Source: an uncultured Flavobacteriales bacterium
GTDB lineage: Bacteria > Bacteroidota > Bacteroidia > Flavobacteriales > Schleiferiaceae
NCBI GenBank assembly: GCA_913055685.1
Contig: CAJXKC010000001.1
Span: 930,001 to 994,000 of the forward strand
Reading direction: 5' to 3'
Length of the DNA stretch: 64,000 nucleotides
In this document: piece after piece, positions 42,578 through 52,272 of the stretch
Position numbering within the stretch: the first letter of the stretch is position 1
How the letters are laid out: each line of letters begins with the position of its first letter
Made by a program: the position numbers and the translations under genes
The notes under the pieces: model-generated
What the model saw: only the letters and a program-made list of their open reading frames with translations
Told to the model about the DNA's origin: nothing
The model's database searches: none

Positions 42578-42616
42578 AAGCCCTGACCTAGCCATGCCAG
42601 TGTCAGGGCTTTTTTT
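42578..42616 (+). terminator. hemD terminator running into the rnpA ATG
   Basis: AAGCCCTGAC / GTCAGGGCTT 10-bp stem, 14-nt loop, T-run ending at the base before the rnpA ATG. Confidence 0.88.
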
Positions 42617-42976
42617 ATGGATTACAGGTTTAAGAAAACAGAGCGCTTAAAAAGTGCGGAGCGCATTTCGGAAGTCTTTAAGCAAGGATTGGTGCTTAAA
42701 AAAGGTTTTCTGATTATCCGATTTGTAGAAAACAATTTGGATGCTCATCGTATTGCCTTTAGTGTACCTAAGCGCAAGGTCGCATCCGCTGTAAAGCGCA
42801 ACCTCATTAAAAGGAGGCTTCGAGAGGTATACCGTTTAAACAAGCCTCTTTTGGATGAAATATGGCCAGATAAAAAAATGGATTTGGTTTTGCTTTATTT
42901 AGCGAGCGAGGTGAAGGATTACGAAAGAATTGAGGCGAATTATCAAAAAGTATTGCGCAGTCTTAACAATGCATAA
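42617..42976 (+). CDS. rnpA: Ribonuclease P protein component
   Basis: 119-aa basic protein that assists the RNase P RNA in 5' maturation of tRNAs. The RNR signature is visible as SVPKRKVASAVKRNLIKRRLREVYR (residues about 54-78), with the hydrophobic LIIRF strand before it. Length normal. Gene starts immediately after the hemD terminator and is followed 45 nt later by the CtpA-type protease. rpmH is not adjacent. Confidence 0.93.
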   Translation: MDYRFKKTERLKSAERISEVFKQGLVLKKGFLIIRFVENNLDAHRIAFSVPKRKVASAVKRNLIKRRLREVYRLNKPLLDEIWPDKKMDLVLLYLASEVKDYERIEANYQKVLRSLNNA

Positions 42977-43021
42977 GAATTGTACTCGTTTTAGCTAAAT
43001 TAGCAGTCAATTCGCAGATCC

Positions 43022-44665
43022 ATGCCGAAAAAGTATTCTCGTTTTACAGGTCCTATTGCCCTAGTCTTAGTCTTAGTTTTTTCCTTGGCTTATCGCCCAG
43101 ACTATTTCGAGATTAGCAAGCAGCTCGATATTTTCACTAATGTTTTTAAAGAGGTATCCCTTTACTACGTAGACGATACCGAACCTGGAGAATTAGCGGA
43201 GGAGGCGATTAATTCCATGCTGTCTTCGCTCGACCCCTATACCAATTACATTCCTGAAGAGGCGGTAGAGGATTTTAAAATTCAGCAAACTGGAAATTAC
43301 GGCGGAATTGGTGCTTCGGTTGGCATTATTCGGGGGGAGGCGCTAGTGACCTCTGTTTTTGAAGGCTTTGGGGCTGATAATGCGGGTCTAAAGGCAGGTG
43401 ATGTTATTATAGAAGTTGATGGTCAGTCGACCGAAGATCGAGATGAAAATGCCGTTTCGGAAATATTAAAAGGCGCGCCAGGTACCATTACCGAGCTAAA
43501 GGTAAAACGGGGTGATGCCATTGTTGATCTAAAGGTAGAGCGAGAAGAAGTGCATCTTAAAGCAGTGCCCTTCGCAGGCTACGTAAAGGATGGTTACGGT
43601 TATATTTCCCTTAATAGCTTTACACAGAATGCCAGTGGCGAGGTTTTGCAAGCTTGGAAAGAGCTTAAAAAGCAAGGTGACTTAAAAGGCATTATCCTCG
43701 ACTTAAGAAATAATCCGGGAGGATTGCTTAGTGAAGCTATTGGTTTAACCAATTTATTTATACCTGAAGGTAAGCCGGTAGTGCTTACTAAGGGAAAGTT
43801 AGAGGAGTGGCAAAAAACCTACGAAACTCCTAAGCCGGCATTCGACACTAAGGTTCCTGTAGCGGTTTTGATTAACTCGGGTTCCGCTTCCGCTTCAGAA
43901 ATCGTAGCAGGAACTTTACAAGATTATGATCGTGGCATTATTGTTGGTCGTCGTTCTTTTGGCAAGGGATTGGTACAGGAATCGCGGATGTTACCCTATG
44001 GAGCCCAGTTAAAGGTTACCATTGCCAAGTATTATACCCCCAGCGGGCGCCTTATTCAAGCTATCGATTATGCGGAAAGAGCCGAAGATGGATCAGTTTC
44101 AAAGATTCCGGATTCATTACGAACGGCTTTTAAAACATCTAATGGTCGGACGGTATTAGATGGGGGTGGTATTGATCCCGATATCGAAACTGAATCGCAG
44201 CAGGCTAATGATCTTATTGTGGCCCTATTCCGGGATTTGCATTTGTTTGACTATGCTACTGAGTTTTACCGAAAAACCGATAGCATTGATGCAGCCACCA
44301 ATTTTAAAATTAGTGAAGCAATTTGGGCCGACTTCACCCAGTGGTTAGGGAAACGTGATTTTGATTTTGATAATCAAACGGGAAGGTTAATTAAACTATT
44401 GGAAGAGGCCGCCGAAAGAGAGGCTTACGATCAGGCTATTGCCGAAGAGCTCAAAACCCTTAAGCAAGCTTACGAGAAACATAAACAAGGGGAGCTGGAA
44501 AAAAATAAAGACCTGGTAAAGGATCTTTTACAAGAAGAGATAGTAGCGCGTTATTATTATGATGCCGGTCGACTTGCCAATGCTTTGCAGCATGATACCG
44601 ATATTAGCACCGCCCTTAAGTATCTTGAAGATAGCGCTGCTTATCAGGCCATTTTAAAGCCTTAG
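43022..44665 (+). CDS. S41 family C-terminal processing protease (CtpA-like)
   Basis: 547 aa. N-terminal membrane anchor (about 10-24), PDZ domain (about 85-170), S41 domain with dyad Ser290 (SGSASASEIV) and Lys315 (FGKGLVQ), and a C-terminal helical extension of about 130 residues absent from many CtpAs. Processes periplasmic substrates. Sequence is similar to the S41 protease at 7493-9073 in the core but not in the tail. The O-antigen ligase-like gene follows with a 1-nt gap, so both may share a transcript. Confidence 0.92.
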   Translation: MPKKYSRFTGPIALVLVLVFSLAYRPDYFEISKQLDIFTNVFKEVSLYYVDDTEPGELAEEAINSMLSSLDPYTNYIPEEAVEDFKIQQTGNYGGIGASVGIIRGEALVTSVFEGFGADNAGLKAGDVIIEVDGQSTEDRDENAVSEILKGAPGTITELKVKRGDAIVDLKVEREEVHLKAVPFAGYVKDGYGYISLNSFTQNASGEVLQAWKELKKQGDLKGIILDLRNNPGGLLSEAIGLTNLFIPEGKPVVLTKGKLEEWQKTYETPKPAFDTKVPVAVLINSGSASASEIVAGTLQDYDRGIIVGRRSFGKGLVQESRMLPYGAQLKVTIAKYYTPSGRLIQAIDYAERAEDGSVSKIPDSLRTAFKTSNGRTVLDGGGIDPDIETESQQANDLIVALFRDLHLFDYATEFYRKTDSIDAATNFKISEAIWADFTQWLGKRDFDFDNQTGRLIKLLEEAAEREAYDQAIAEELKTLKQAYEKHKQGELEKNKDLVKDLLQEEIVARYYYDAGRLANALQHDTDISTALKYLEDSAAYQAILKP

Positions 44666-44666
44666 C

Positions 44667-45947
44667 ATGTTTAAGGATTCAAAATTTTGGTATAGGTTAA
44701 TTTTCTTCTGCCTCTTGTACTACGCCATTCTTTTGCCGTGGCAGTTGCAATGGTTGCCGGCTACCTTAGCAATGATGGTAGGTGGCTTATTTTGGATCCT
44801 GGCTTTGGATTTTAAGGCTAAAGCACGCATTCTTTCTTCCAATATGCTGGCAAGTTTAATGTTCCTATCCTACATTTTTGTGGTGGTGGGGGCGGTGTAC
44901 AGCCCCGAATCTAAAGAAGCGGGTAAAGAGATCTTCTCTAAATTACCCATCTTAGTTTGGCCTTTAATATTGGGCTCAATTCCGAGCTTTAGAAAGGCCG
45001 AAATTGGAGGGCTATTAAAGGTTTTTATTTCCTCCACGGCCATAGCAATGCTAGTGGCTTTCCTCTATGGTCTTTACCGCTACCAAGCAGGCGGTATGCC
45101 TTATGTATTTTATTTTAATGATTTACTGACATTAGTAAAAGTACCAGCTCATTATATGGGCATGTACATCACTTTTGCTTATGCTTTGGTTTTGCAACGC
45201 TGGGCAATAGGAAGACCTTTCTACGCCAAGAAATGGCTCAATCTGGTTCTATTACTCTTCTTTGCTTTTAGCTTAGTGTTTATCTGGGTAAGAATGCAGT
45301 ATTTGCTTTTCTTTTTTGTGAATGCCCTGATCGCGATGAGCTACCTTAAGAATAAATTTGGTTACGGGAAGGCTAGTTTATATTTCAGTTTATATTCGAT
45401 TGCTTTTGCCTTGCTTCTTATTGCTATTCCTGGCAGTCGCAAGCGACTTACCGACACTTACAATGAGCTTCGATCTTTTAATCAAATGATCGATAATAAA
45501 CAGACTAATCCGCGCAAGTTCTTGTGGGCCGAAGGCTTGGTTTTGGTATCAGATAATTTATGGTGGGGTTTAGGAACCGGGGCGGAGAATACTGCGCTTA
45601 ATGAGCGATTGGAATCGGTTGACGCTATTTTTTGGGATGGAAAAACCACCTATCAGCTCTATGAAATGGGCTTCAACTATCATAATAGCTATTTGCAAAT
45701 CTTTGCCGCAAATGGTATCTGGGCTTTCCTAACCTTTTTAGCTCTCTTGTTCTATCCCTTCTTTAAACTTCGGAAGCACCCATTTAGGCACGAAGCACGC
45801 ATTTTTCTCTTTATCATTATCCTGAGTTTTTTAACCGAGAGCATGCTGCAAAGGCAGGCGGGCGTCTTGTTCTTTAGCTTCTTTTATACTTTGCTCTTAG
45901 TAATGCCTAGTGCCGAGATGTCGGCAAGCAAGTTAGAAGATTCTTAG
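44667..45947 (+). CDS. O-antigen ligase/polymerase-like membrane protein
   Basis: 426 aa with about 10-12 hydrophobic segments and a large periplasmic loop near residues 290-350 containing WGLGTGAENTALNERL and YHNSYLQIFAANGI, the pattern of the Wzy/WaaL family (Wzy_C domain with conserved HNxxL). Such enzymes polymerise or ligate surface polysaccharide on lipid carriers. Converges with a second member on the minus strand; the two coding ends overlap by 4 nt. Confidence 0.8.
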   Translation: MFKDSKFWYRLIFFCLLYYAILLPWQLQWLPATLAMMVGGLFWILALDFKAKARILSSNMLASLMFLSYIFVVVGAVYSPESKEAGKEIFSKLPILVWPLILGSIPSFRKAEIGGLLKVFISSTAIAMLVAFLYGLYRYQAGGMPYVFYFNDLLTLVKVPAHYMGMYITFAYALVLQRWAIGRPFYAKKWLNLVLLLFFAFSLVFIWVRMQYLLFFFVNALIAMSYLKNKFGYGKASLYFSLYSIAFALLLIAIPGSRKRLTDTYNELRSFNQMIDNKQTNPRKFLWAEGLVLVSDNLWWGLGTGAENTALNERLESVDAIFWDGKTTYQLYEMGFNYHNSYLQIFAANGIWAFLTFLALLFYPFFKLRKHPFRHEARIFLFIIILSFLTESMLQRQAGVLFFSFFYTLLLVMPSAEMSASKLEDS

Positions 45948-47197
45948 GCCTCTTTTTTCTTGATTAAGAAAAGAGGGAAGAACACATTGAAGAGTACTAC
46001 TGCCCAGGCCCTCTCGAACATACTTTCGGTAATCATGGAAATACTAAAGAAGACTAGGGCCGCCAAAACCGCACTGTTTCTGCTCTTTATAGCTTGCCAC
46101 ATATAAGCAGCCAAAAGGCTAAGCAAGACAAGGAAGCCCATCAGGCCTAAAGCCAAGCTGGTTTCCAAATATTGATTGTGGGCATTGTAACGTCGCTCTA
46201 GGCCTTGATGAAAACCTAATTCTTGGTAGCTATTAAATAGAACTTGTTCTGCATCGCCAATACCATGGCCAAACCAAGGTTTCTGCGCAATAGCATGCCA
46301 GGCACATTTCCATTCTGCCAAGCGATAAGTGGCACTATTAAAGCTGGAACCACTTATATCGTATGAGAAATCGGGGAAAGCCAAATACCTTTCTTTCACC
46401 GACTGAGGGGCGAAACTTAGAAAGCTAATTACCAAAGCAAAAACTAAGGCGCCGCTAACTAGTAATGCCTTCCACCTTAGGTCTTTAAGCCACCAATAGA
46501 CGAGTAAAGTGCCAATCACCAAAGCCAAGGCAAGGATGTTTATTCTACCCTGGAGTAAGAACAAGCCAAAACTTAAAAAGAAAATAAGGGGAAAAACCAG
46601 TAAAGCTTGGTTCTCCTTTTCCCGCCAGCGGAAGAGTAAAAGGATTATTGCTATGCCAAAGTGGGTGCTTAAATAACCCGGATGCATAAAGGGCTCGGCA
46701 AAGGTTTCGTATAAAAAGTAAAAGTGCTCTTGCGTGCCATTCGGTAGTACAAAACTAAAAGACTGACTTTGGTAGCTGCGCCATCCGGCGTAAGCCAAAG
46801 CACTAATTAAGCAGGCTAGATTAGCCCCGATAAAGAGCCAGCTAATTTTATTGATTTCGTCTTTCCTAAGATATTGTCCTAAGCCAAATAGTATTAGGGG
46901 AGCTAGAAGAAAGCTAAATTTTGTTTCTAAATCGGCCTGGCCACCATCTACATTCTCACTGTAAAAAAGACTAAGTGCATATAGGCTAAAGAAAAGGATT
47001 GAGGCTATGCTGGCGGGCTGCTTAAGGCTGTATTTCCAGTCGCTTCGTTTAAAGCTTAAAATCGATAAAAGCGCTAAAACCGCTAGGCTTAAATTGCTGA
47101 GTGGTGAAAAACCAAAGGGGAGGCTAATTAGCCCCAAAGCTAATAGGATAAGGGCAAGGCGCTTAATACTCGGATTTGAATAACTAAGCCTGGCCAC
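45944..47197 (-). CDS. O-antigen ligase family protein
   Basis: 417 aa, about 11-12 TM segments, and the same family loop motifs (WFGHGIGDAEQVLFNSYQ, YNAHNQYLETSLALGLMG). Last gene of the minus-strand polysaccharide operon, overlapping the WecA-like gene by 14 nt. Whether it ligates to lipid A or polymerises repeat units cannot be read from sequence. Limited similarity to the convergent neighbour beyond the family motifs. Confidence 0.85.
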   Translation of the reverse strand: MARLSYSNPSIKRLALILLALGLISLPFGFSPLSNLSLAVLALLSILSFKRSDWKYSLKQPASIASILFFSLYALSLFYSENVDGGQADLETKFSFLLAPLILFGLGQYLRKDEINKISWLFIGANLACLISALAYAGWRSYQSQSFSFVLPNGTQEHFYFLYETFAEPFMHPGYLSTHFGIAIILLLFRWREKENQALLVFPLIFFLSFGLFLLQGRINILALALVIGTLLVYWWLKDLRWKALLVSGALVFALVISFLSFAPQSVKERYLAFPDFSYDISGSSFNSATYRLAEWKCAWHAIAQKPWFGHGIGDAEQVLFNSYQELGFHQGLERRYNAHNQYLETSLALGLMGFLVLLSLLAAYMWQAIKSRNSAVLAALVFFSISMITESMFERAWAVVLFNVFFPLFLIKKKEA

Positions 47198-48260
47198 TTT
47201 TCTTTCTTTTATGCTTTAATAAAAAGGGAATTTGCGATAGAGCCAAGGCGCTAATTACTAAGCCGCTAAAAATTACCGAGGCCCTTAAATAAGGGTTTAA
47301 TAGCCAAGTAAGGGCGATTAATAAAGCATTGGTGCCCACCAACCAAAGGGTGGTTTGCACATGACTCAGCCCCAAGTCCAATAGGGCATGATGCAAGTGA
47401 TTTCGATCGGCCTTAAAGGGAGAAACTCTTTTTATAAAAAGTCGGATGAATATTACTCGTGCGCTATCCAAAATAGGCAGAATAAGAATCGAAAAACTAA
47501 AGAGCATAGCGTCTATATGCACCAAAATTTGCTCATCCGTTAAGGCATTAGTTTCCAAAAAATAAATGGTGAGTAGGGCGGCGAAAAAACCTAAAATCAT
47601 AGAACCTGTATCGCCCATAAATATCTTTGCTCTCACCAAGTTAAATCGCAGGAAAGCCAATTGGGCCCCTACAATACAAACAGCTAAAGTTAAGAACAGC
47701 GGTTGCTCTAAAGCATAGAATACCAGGCCATAAACCGAGCTCACCAAGATTCCAGTTAATGAACTCAGGCCATTAACGCCATCGATAAAGTTGAAGGAGT
47801 TAATAATGCCCAAAAAGAATACAAAGCTAAGGCCGATACTCGACCAATAGGGAAGGTCGTATACGCCAAAAAGGCCATAGAGTTGTACCAGACGCACGTC
47901 GCCCTGAATGGCGACAATGCCTACAGCTAAGATCTGACCAATAAGTTTTTTATAGGGCACCAAGGGGTAGAGGTCGTCTTTTACCCCGGTGATAAATAGT
48001 AAAAAGAGGGCTACTAAGACGGAATTTAAGGTGCTATTGGCAAGGTGTGCCGTGTAAAAAACGAAAGATATTAGTAGTCCGCCAAAAATAGCTATGCCCC
48101 CAAGAGGAGAAATACGCTGACTATGTTTTTTCCGCTCATCGGGTTGGTCGTAGAGCTTCTTTACCAATGAGATGCGAATAATAGCAGGAATGGAAAAGTA
48201 GGTAATCAAAAAGGCCGTGAGTCCCGCGGCAAAGTAGATTTGATTTTGATAGTTTTCCAT
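47184..48260 (-). CDS. WecA/MraY-like polyprenyl-phosphate sugar-phosphate transferase
   Basis: 358 aa from the ATG at 48260 (the track's 48269 is TTG). Polytopic GT4-family protein moving a GlcNAc-1-P type group from UDP-sugar to undecaprenyl phosphate, initiating glycan assembly. Family motifs: ITGVKDDLYPL, NSFNFIDGVNGLSS with the catalytic Asp, FMGDTGSMILGF, and the RNHLHHALLDLG cytoplasmic loop. Central enzyme of the surface polysaccharide operon. Confidence 0.9.
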   Translation of the reverse strand: MENYQNQIYFAAGLTAFLITYFSIPAIIRISLVKKLYDQPDERKKHSQRISPLGGIAIFGGLLISFVFYTAHLANSTLNSVLVALFLLFITGVKDDLYPLVPYKKLIGQILAVGIVAIQGDVRLVQLYGLFGVYDLPYWSSIGLSFVFFLGIINSFNFIDGVNGLSSLTGILVSSVYGLVFYALEQPLFLTLAVCIVGAQLAFLRFNLVRAKIFMGDTGSMILGFFAALLTIYFLETNALTDEQILVHIDAMLFSFSILILPILDSARVIFIRLFIKRVSPFKADRNHLHHALLDLGLSHVQTTLWLVGTNALLIALTWLLNPYLRASVIFSGLVISALALSQIPFLLKHKRKKSGQA

Positions 48261-48280
48261 AGACTTCAAAAGTACAATTC

Positions 48281-49114
48281 CTAAGCGTCACTTTGCTTTT
48301 GCTCCAAGGCCGCTTTATTGATGACTTTTCTTTGCGGGTCGAAAAACCAGCCGTGCTTATTGAAGTACTGCCAGGCCGAGCGCAGGTGCAAGAAAAGGGG
48401 GCGCCATGAGCGGTAGCTACTTTTCTGGTATTCGTGAATTACCTCTACTTCTGGCCAATACAGGTTTTTTCCTTTTTCATTGAGGCGCCGTGAGAGGTCT
48501 ACGTCCTCGAGGTAAAGGAAAAACCGCGGGTCAAATCCGCCAATTGCCCTTAAAGATTCTCCGCGGCAGAACATAAAGCAACCACTAAGAACCGGTACCT
48601 GTAAAGCTTTATTGGCGTCAAAGTTTAGCATCTCATAAGCCTCTTTTTGTCCGCGAACTAAAGCTCCCAAAGAAGAGGGTAAAAAGCGTCTAAGGAAAAG
48701 ATCGCTCGGTTTTGGTAGGAGCTTCCGCAGGCCTTGGTCTTTGCCATTAGGCCAAATTACCTTAGGCATAATGAGACTCAGATCATCTTCTTGATCCATT
48801 TTCGCCAACAGCTGCTCAAGAATTTTGGCCTCAAAGCGGATATCGGGATTGGCAATTAAGTGGTACTTAGCCTCGTATTTAGGATTTAGGATTACCAAGT
48901 TGTGGGCATTTCCGTATCCTAAATTTTTAGGAGAAGCGATGTACTCTACCGACTCTGGGCAATCCTCAAAATTGAAAGCGGTTTCTCCTGGAGCATTATC
49001 CACGAAGACTAAGCGCCAATTTAATTTGGAGGAGGCACAGGAGTCGATGAGGTTCTGCACTTCTTGTGCCTCATTGCCATAAATGACTACTGATATGCAA
49101 AGGTCTAAGGCCAT
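48281..49114 (-). CDS. Family 2 glycosyltransferase (rhamnosyltransferase-like)
   Basis: 277-aa GT-A fold enzyme. SVVIYGNEAQEVQNLIDSC at the N-terminus, NPDIRFEA in place of the usual DxD, and GGFDPRFFLYLEDVDLSRRL (acceptor/catalytic ED motif) identify the WbbL-like branch of GT2, which often transfers rhamnose. Cytoplasmic. 1-nt gap to the upstream glycosyltransferase. Confidence 0.85.
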   Translation of the reverse strand: MALDLCISVVIYGNEAQEVQNLIDSCASSKLNWRLVFVDNAPGETAFNFEDCPESVEYIASPKNLGYGNAHNLVILNPKYEAKYHLIANPDIRFEAKILEQLLAKMDQEDDLSLIMPKVIWPNGKDQGLRKLLPKPSDLFLRRFLPSSLGALVRGQKEAYEMLNFDANKALQVPVLSGCFMFCRGESLRAIGGFDPRFFLYLEDVDLSRRLNEKGKNLYWPEVEVIHEYQKSSYRSWRPLFLHLRSAWQYFNKHGWFFDPQRKVINKAALEQKQSDA

Positions 49115-49115
49115 A

Positions 49116-50000
49116 TTACAAGGCTAATGCTTCGGGATTATTTTTCCTTAAGCTACGGAAATAAGCCTTCTGCTTTATACGGTAAAAATACAGCCAGAGA
49201 TAGACGCTTGCCAAATTGAAATTGAGCTTTAGAATACTAAGCAGGGCGCCGCCAAGTGCTTTGCTGGCAAAGAGTCCCAATTGATGCTCGAGTCTATGCC
49301 GAAAATGCACCGCTAAATAACCATCGGTATAAGAGGCAAAGCGTTTTTTAATTTGCGGCTGACCAAGCTGTTCGTATTTGCCAAACCTCGAAGGGTGATA
49401 GTTTTTAAGCTCAGGTAAAAAGCAGAATTCTTCTAACTGGCAGGCGCGTAGGTAATAATCGAGGTCCTCGGAACTGCCCCATTTGGCACCTACGCCAAGT
49501 TTTTCATCAAAGGGACCAATTTCCGCTATTAAAGCAAAGGGAATGATTAGGGAGACACTGGCAACAATGCCTTTCAGTTCCGTTTTGCCGCACTTTTCAA
49601 TTTTTGGGTAGCTACGGTAATCGCCTCCGTCTTCAACATTACAAATTTTTGCTAGTAGGGGTTTAGGCAGATCTAGGTGCGGCTTAATGGCCTGAAAAAA
49701 GTCGGCTTTAAAAGTGCTGTCGTCATCTGGGAAGAGCAGGTATTTTGCCTCAATGTTTTTTTGGGAAAGATGCTTGAGTCCTAGATTACGGGCTGCGGAA
49801 AGACTCATTTGCTGTCCCACTTCGATACTTTCAATGCTGAGCTTTGGATCTTGTGATGTCCAATTGCGCTGTGGACCTTGATTAACCAGTAGCAGGTGAA
49901 CTCCGAGCCCTTCGGTATTCCCTTCTATGGACTCAATAAGACCCTCCAGGAGAATCGCCTCCTTGCCGGTGCTAAGCATTATAAGGTCCGTCTTAATCAT
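49116..50000 (-). CDS. Glycosyltransferase, GT-A fold
   Basis: 294 aa with nucleotide-sugar binding features: LIMLSTGKEAILLEGLIESI at the start, the metal-binding LFPDDDST (DDD) near residue 92, and GPFDEKLGVGAKWGSSEDLDYYLRA with the acceptor-site ED. Placed in the GT2-like group; donor and acceptor unknown. It overlaps the upstream glycosyltransferase by 4 nt. Confidence 0.8.
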   Translation of the reverse strand: MIKTDLIMLSTGKEAILLEGLIESIEGNTEGLGVHLLLVNQGPQRNWTSQDPKLSIESIEVGQQMSLSAARNLGLKHLSQKNIEAKYLLFPDDDSTFKADFFQAIKPHLDLPKPLLAKICNVEDGGDYRSYPKIEKCGKTELKGIVASVSLIIPFALIAEIGPFDEKLGVGAKWGSSEDLDYYLRACQLEEFCFLPELKNYHPSRFGKYEQLGQPQIKKRFASYTDGYLAVHFRHRLEHQLGLFASKALGGALLSILKLNFNLASVYLWLYFYRIKQKAYFRSLRKNNPEALAL

Positions 50001-50977
50001 AAGTCTCGTACGAAGGTAGTTCCGGCATTCGGACTAAGCCTATTGTAAATTAAGGAAATGACAAATTTCGGAAGTAATCGGGCCATCCATAAATAGTATT
50101 TGGCAATGGCAAGGCCAGGATTAAGTTGGAGGCAGGCTTTTAAATGTTCTTTGGCCTTGCTGCGATTAAAGCAATGAAAAATGAAAGAGCGGCCCAGGTA
50201 CAAATGGTACATACTGGCTTTAAAATTGGCCGTCGCCTTTTCTTTGGTTTTGATGGCGCGCATTCGCTCTAAGTCCGTATCACTCATTTTACCTGCGCGA
50301 ATAGCCCGATGAGTTATTTCATCAAATTCTTTCGGATTGGCTTTAGCGGAAAGGGCAGTAGGTACAATCCGATATTGAACTACCACTTCCGGCAATTGAT
50401 GGACCTTGCCATGCATCGATAATTGATACATGAGCATATAGTCTACGATGTATTGCTTTACCGGTTCATAATAACCACCAACGGCGTCGAAGGCCTTTCG
50501 GCTGAACATCACCGAGCTATGCGACCATGGGTTTCGTAAATCTTGATGTTTTCGAATATCCGCATCTTCCACCGGTTTTTTTTCGGTGTAGAGGTAATTA
50601 CCGTCTTTGTCGATTATGTCTACAAAGCCGCCCACAAGACAGTATTCTGGATTATTCTCCAAAAAACCACTTTGCTTTTCCAGTCGATTAGGTAGGCAAA
50701 TGTCGTCGGCATCAATAATAGCGATATAGCGACCATTGCTTGCGCTGATGGCTCTATTCTTTGCTTTGGCCACCCCGGTGTTTTCTTGAACAATAAGCTT
50801 AATTCGCGAATCTTGGTAAGTTTCAATAACCTCTACCGTTTCATCGCTGCTACCGTCGTCGATAATAATGAATTCGAAATCCTCCAGACTTTGGTTTAAA
50901 ACTGAGTCGATGGTTTCCCCAATGTAGGGCATACCATTTTTTACACTCATTACCACACTTACTAAAGGATGTTTCAT
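49997..50977 (-). CDS. Family 2 glycosyltransferase
   Basis: 326 aa from the ATG at 50977, which overlaps the flippase stop as ATGA; the track start at 51070 lies well inside the flippase gene and adds unrelated sequence. A classical GT2: VSVVMSVKNGMPYIGETIDSVL, FIIIDDGSSDETVEV, and the DxD region IDADDICLPNRLEKQ. C-terminal part has amphipathic helices. Adds one sugar to the lipid-linked repeat unit; specificity unknown. Confidence 0.9.
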   Translation of the reverse strand: MKHPLVSVVMSVKNGMPYIGETIDSVLNQSLEDFEFIIIDDGSSDETVEVIETYQDSRIKLIVQENTGVAKAKNRAISASNGRYIAIIDADDICLPNRLEKQSGFLENNPEYCLVGGFVDIIDKDGNYLYTEKKPVEDADIRKHQDLRNPWSHSSVMFSRKAFDAVGGYYEPVKQYIVDYMLMYQLSMHGKVHQLPEVVVQYRIVPTALSAKANPKEFDEITHRAIRAGKMSDTDLERMRAIKTKEKATANFKASMYHLYLGRSFIFHCFNRSKAKEHLKACLQLNPGLAIAKYYLWMARLLPKFVISLIYNRLSPNAGTTFVRDL

Positions 50978-52212
50978 TTTCGGCTTACATTGTAAAAGGT
51001 TAAGGCTGCTAAAAGGGCTAAAACCGACTCGGTAATAAGTCTTGCAATTGCCGCTCCTTGGGCTTGCCAATTCGAAATGAGCAGGTAATTCACAATGATA
51101 CTAAGGATGCCCGTGCAAAGCACAATGTACATATAGTTTCGGTCTCGATTTAAAACTAGTAATCCTTGTTGTAAATATAGATGGGCAAAAACCCCGATGA
51201 ATAAGATGGGAGCCATCCACTGCAAATAGGGAATGCTGTCTAAATAATCATTGCCAAAAATAAGCGGCACTAGCCAAGCTGAGAGAAATATTAAGGCCAA
51301 TACTATAACAGCCACGGCCACGGCTAATAATGCCAGAAAGCGACGGTGCTTCTTTCGGTAGGCGCTTTCATTTTCCTTAACCAAAGCCGAAAGGTGTGGG
51401 AAGAGGGCCCCGTGTAAAGGTTGGAAAAGCACATTTTGACCGACGTTAATCAATTTACTTGCCGCCGCAAATAAACCCAGTTGCTGCGGACTCATTAAAA
51501 AACCTCCCATAGGGATGGAGATGAAGCCATAGAGTCGGGTCGAGAAATTGGAAATGAAAATGAATCGGGATTCCCATAGTACTTCCTTCATGGCTGAAGT
51601 CCTAAAGGCTAACCAACGCAGTCCTGGCATCCGCCGGAAGGCTATAATGAGTAAAATTAATGCGATGCCAATAGTAGCTGAACCATTAATAAAATTAAGC
51701 CAGAGATAATCCTCCGGACCGTGAATGAACAGGAATATCGAAAGCATAGCAAGGCCTTTCATGAGCACATTGCTAATCGCGATATTAATGGCCTTCTCGG
51801 TGCCCAGAAATAGGAAGTCAGGGTTAATGGCCGCGCCCATTATTAATGGGATACTTAGCAGCATTAGGTCTAGGTTTTCCTGAAACTTGGGGACCACGAG
51901 GAGTAATATGCCGAGAATGCCAAGCGAACATACAAGGAGGACCAGTTTAGCGCTTAATACCGCCGAAAATACTGCTGATAGCTTTTGCGGATCTTGTTTC
52001 ATCTGGGCAACTTTGCGAGTGGCGGTAGTGAAAAATCCAAACTCCACCACCGAAACAAAATAGACCATTATTACCCCCGCAAATTCAGTCAGTGCGTAGG
52101 AAGTAGGACCCAGCACTCTGGTCACATAGGGAATGATAATTAGTGGGAAAGCGTAGTTGGCTAACTGGGATAGCGATAAATAGCTAATATTTCGTGTTAG
52201 ATTTGTAGCCAA
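50974..52212 (-). CDS. Oligosaccharide flippase (Wzx-like)
   Basis: 412-aa MOP-superfamily exporter with about 12 TM segments and the N-terminal signature ISYLSLSQLANYAFPLIIIPYVTRVLG common to Wzx. Translocates lipid-linked oligosaccharide across the inner membrane. First gene of the six-gene polysaccharide operon running to 45944; it diverges from the methyltransferase gene at 52273. Confidence 0.9.
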   Translation of the reverse strand: MATNLTRNISYLSLSQLANYAFPLIIIPYVTRVLGPTSYALTEFAGVIMVYFVSVVEFGFFTTATRKVAQMKQDPQKLSAVFSAVLSAKLVLLVCSLGILGILLLVVPKFQENLDLMLLSIPLIMGAAINPDFLFLGTEKAINIAISNVLMKGLAMLSIFLFIHGPEDYLWLNFINGSATIGIALILLIIAFRRMPGLRWLAFRTSAMKEVLWESRFIFISNFSTRLYGFISIPMGGFLMSPQQLGLFAAASKLINVGQNVLFQPLHGALFPHLSALVKENESAYRKKHRRFLALLAVAVAVIVLALIFLSAWLVPLIFGNDYLDSIPYLQWMAPILFIGVFAHLYLQQGLLVLNRDRNYMYIVLCTGILSIIVNYLLISNWQAQGAAIARLITESVLALLAALTFYNVSRK

Positions 52213-52272
52213 TAATAGGATTTGCCGACAAAATTAAGCTTTTGCGGCTTAGGCCTGAAATGATATTTTGAT

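Noticed and set aside
51000-51070. Longer start (51070) for the third glycosyltransferase
   Set aside because: The extra 31 residues are encoded within the flippase gene and lack family similarity; the ATG at 50977 overlaps the flippase stop as ATGA, a normal coupling.
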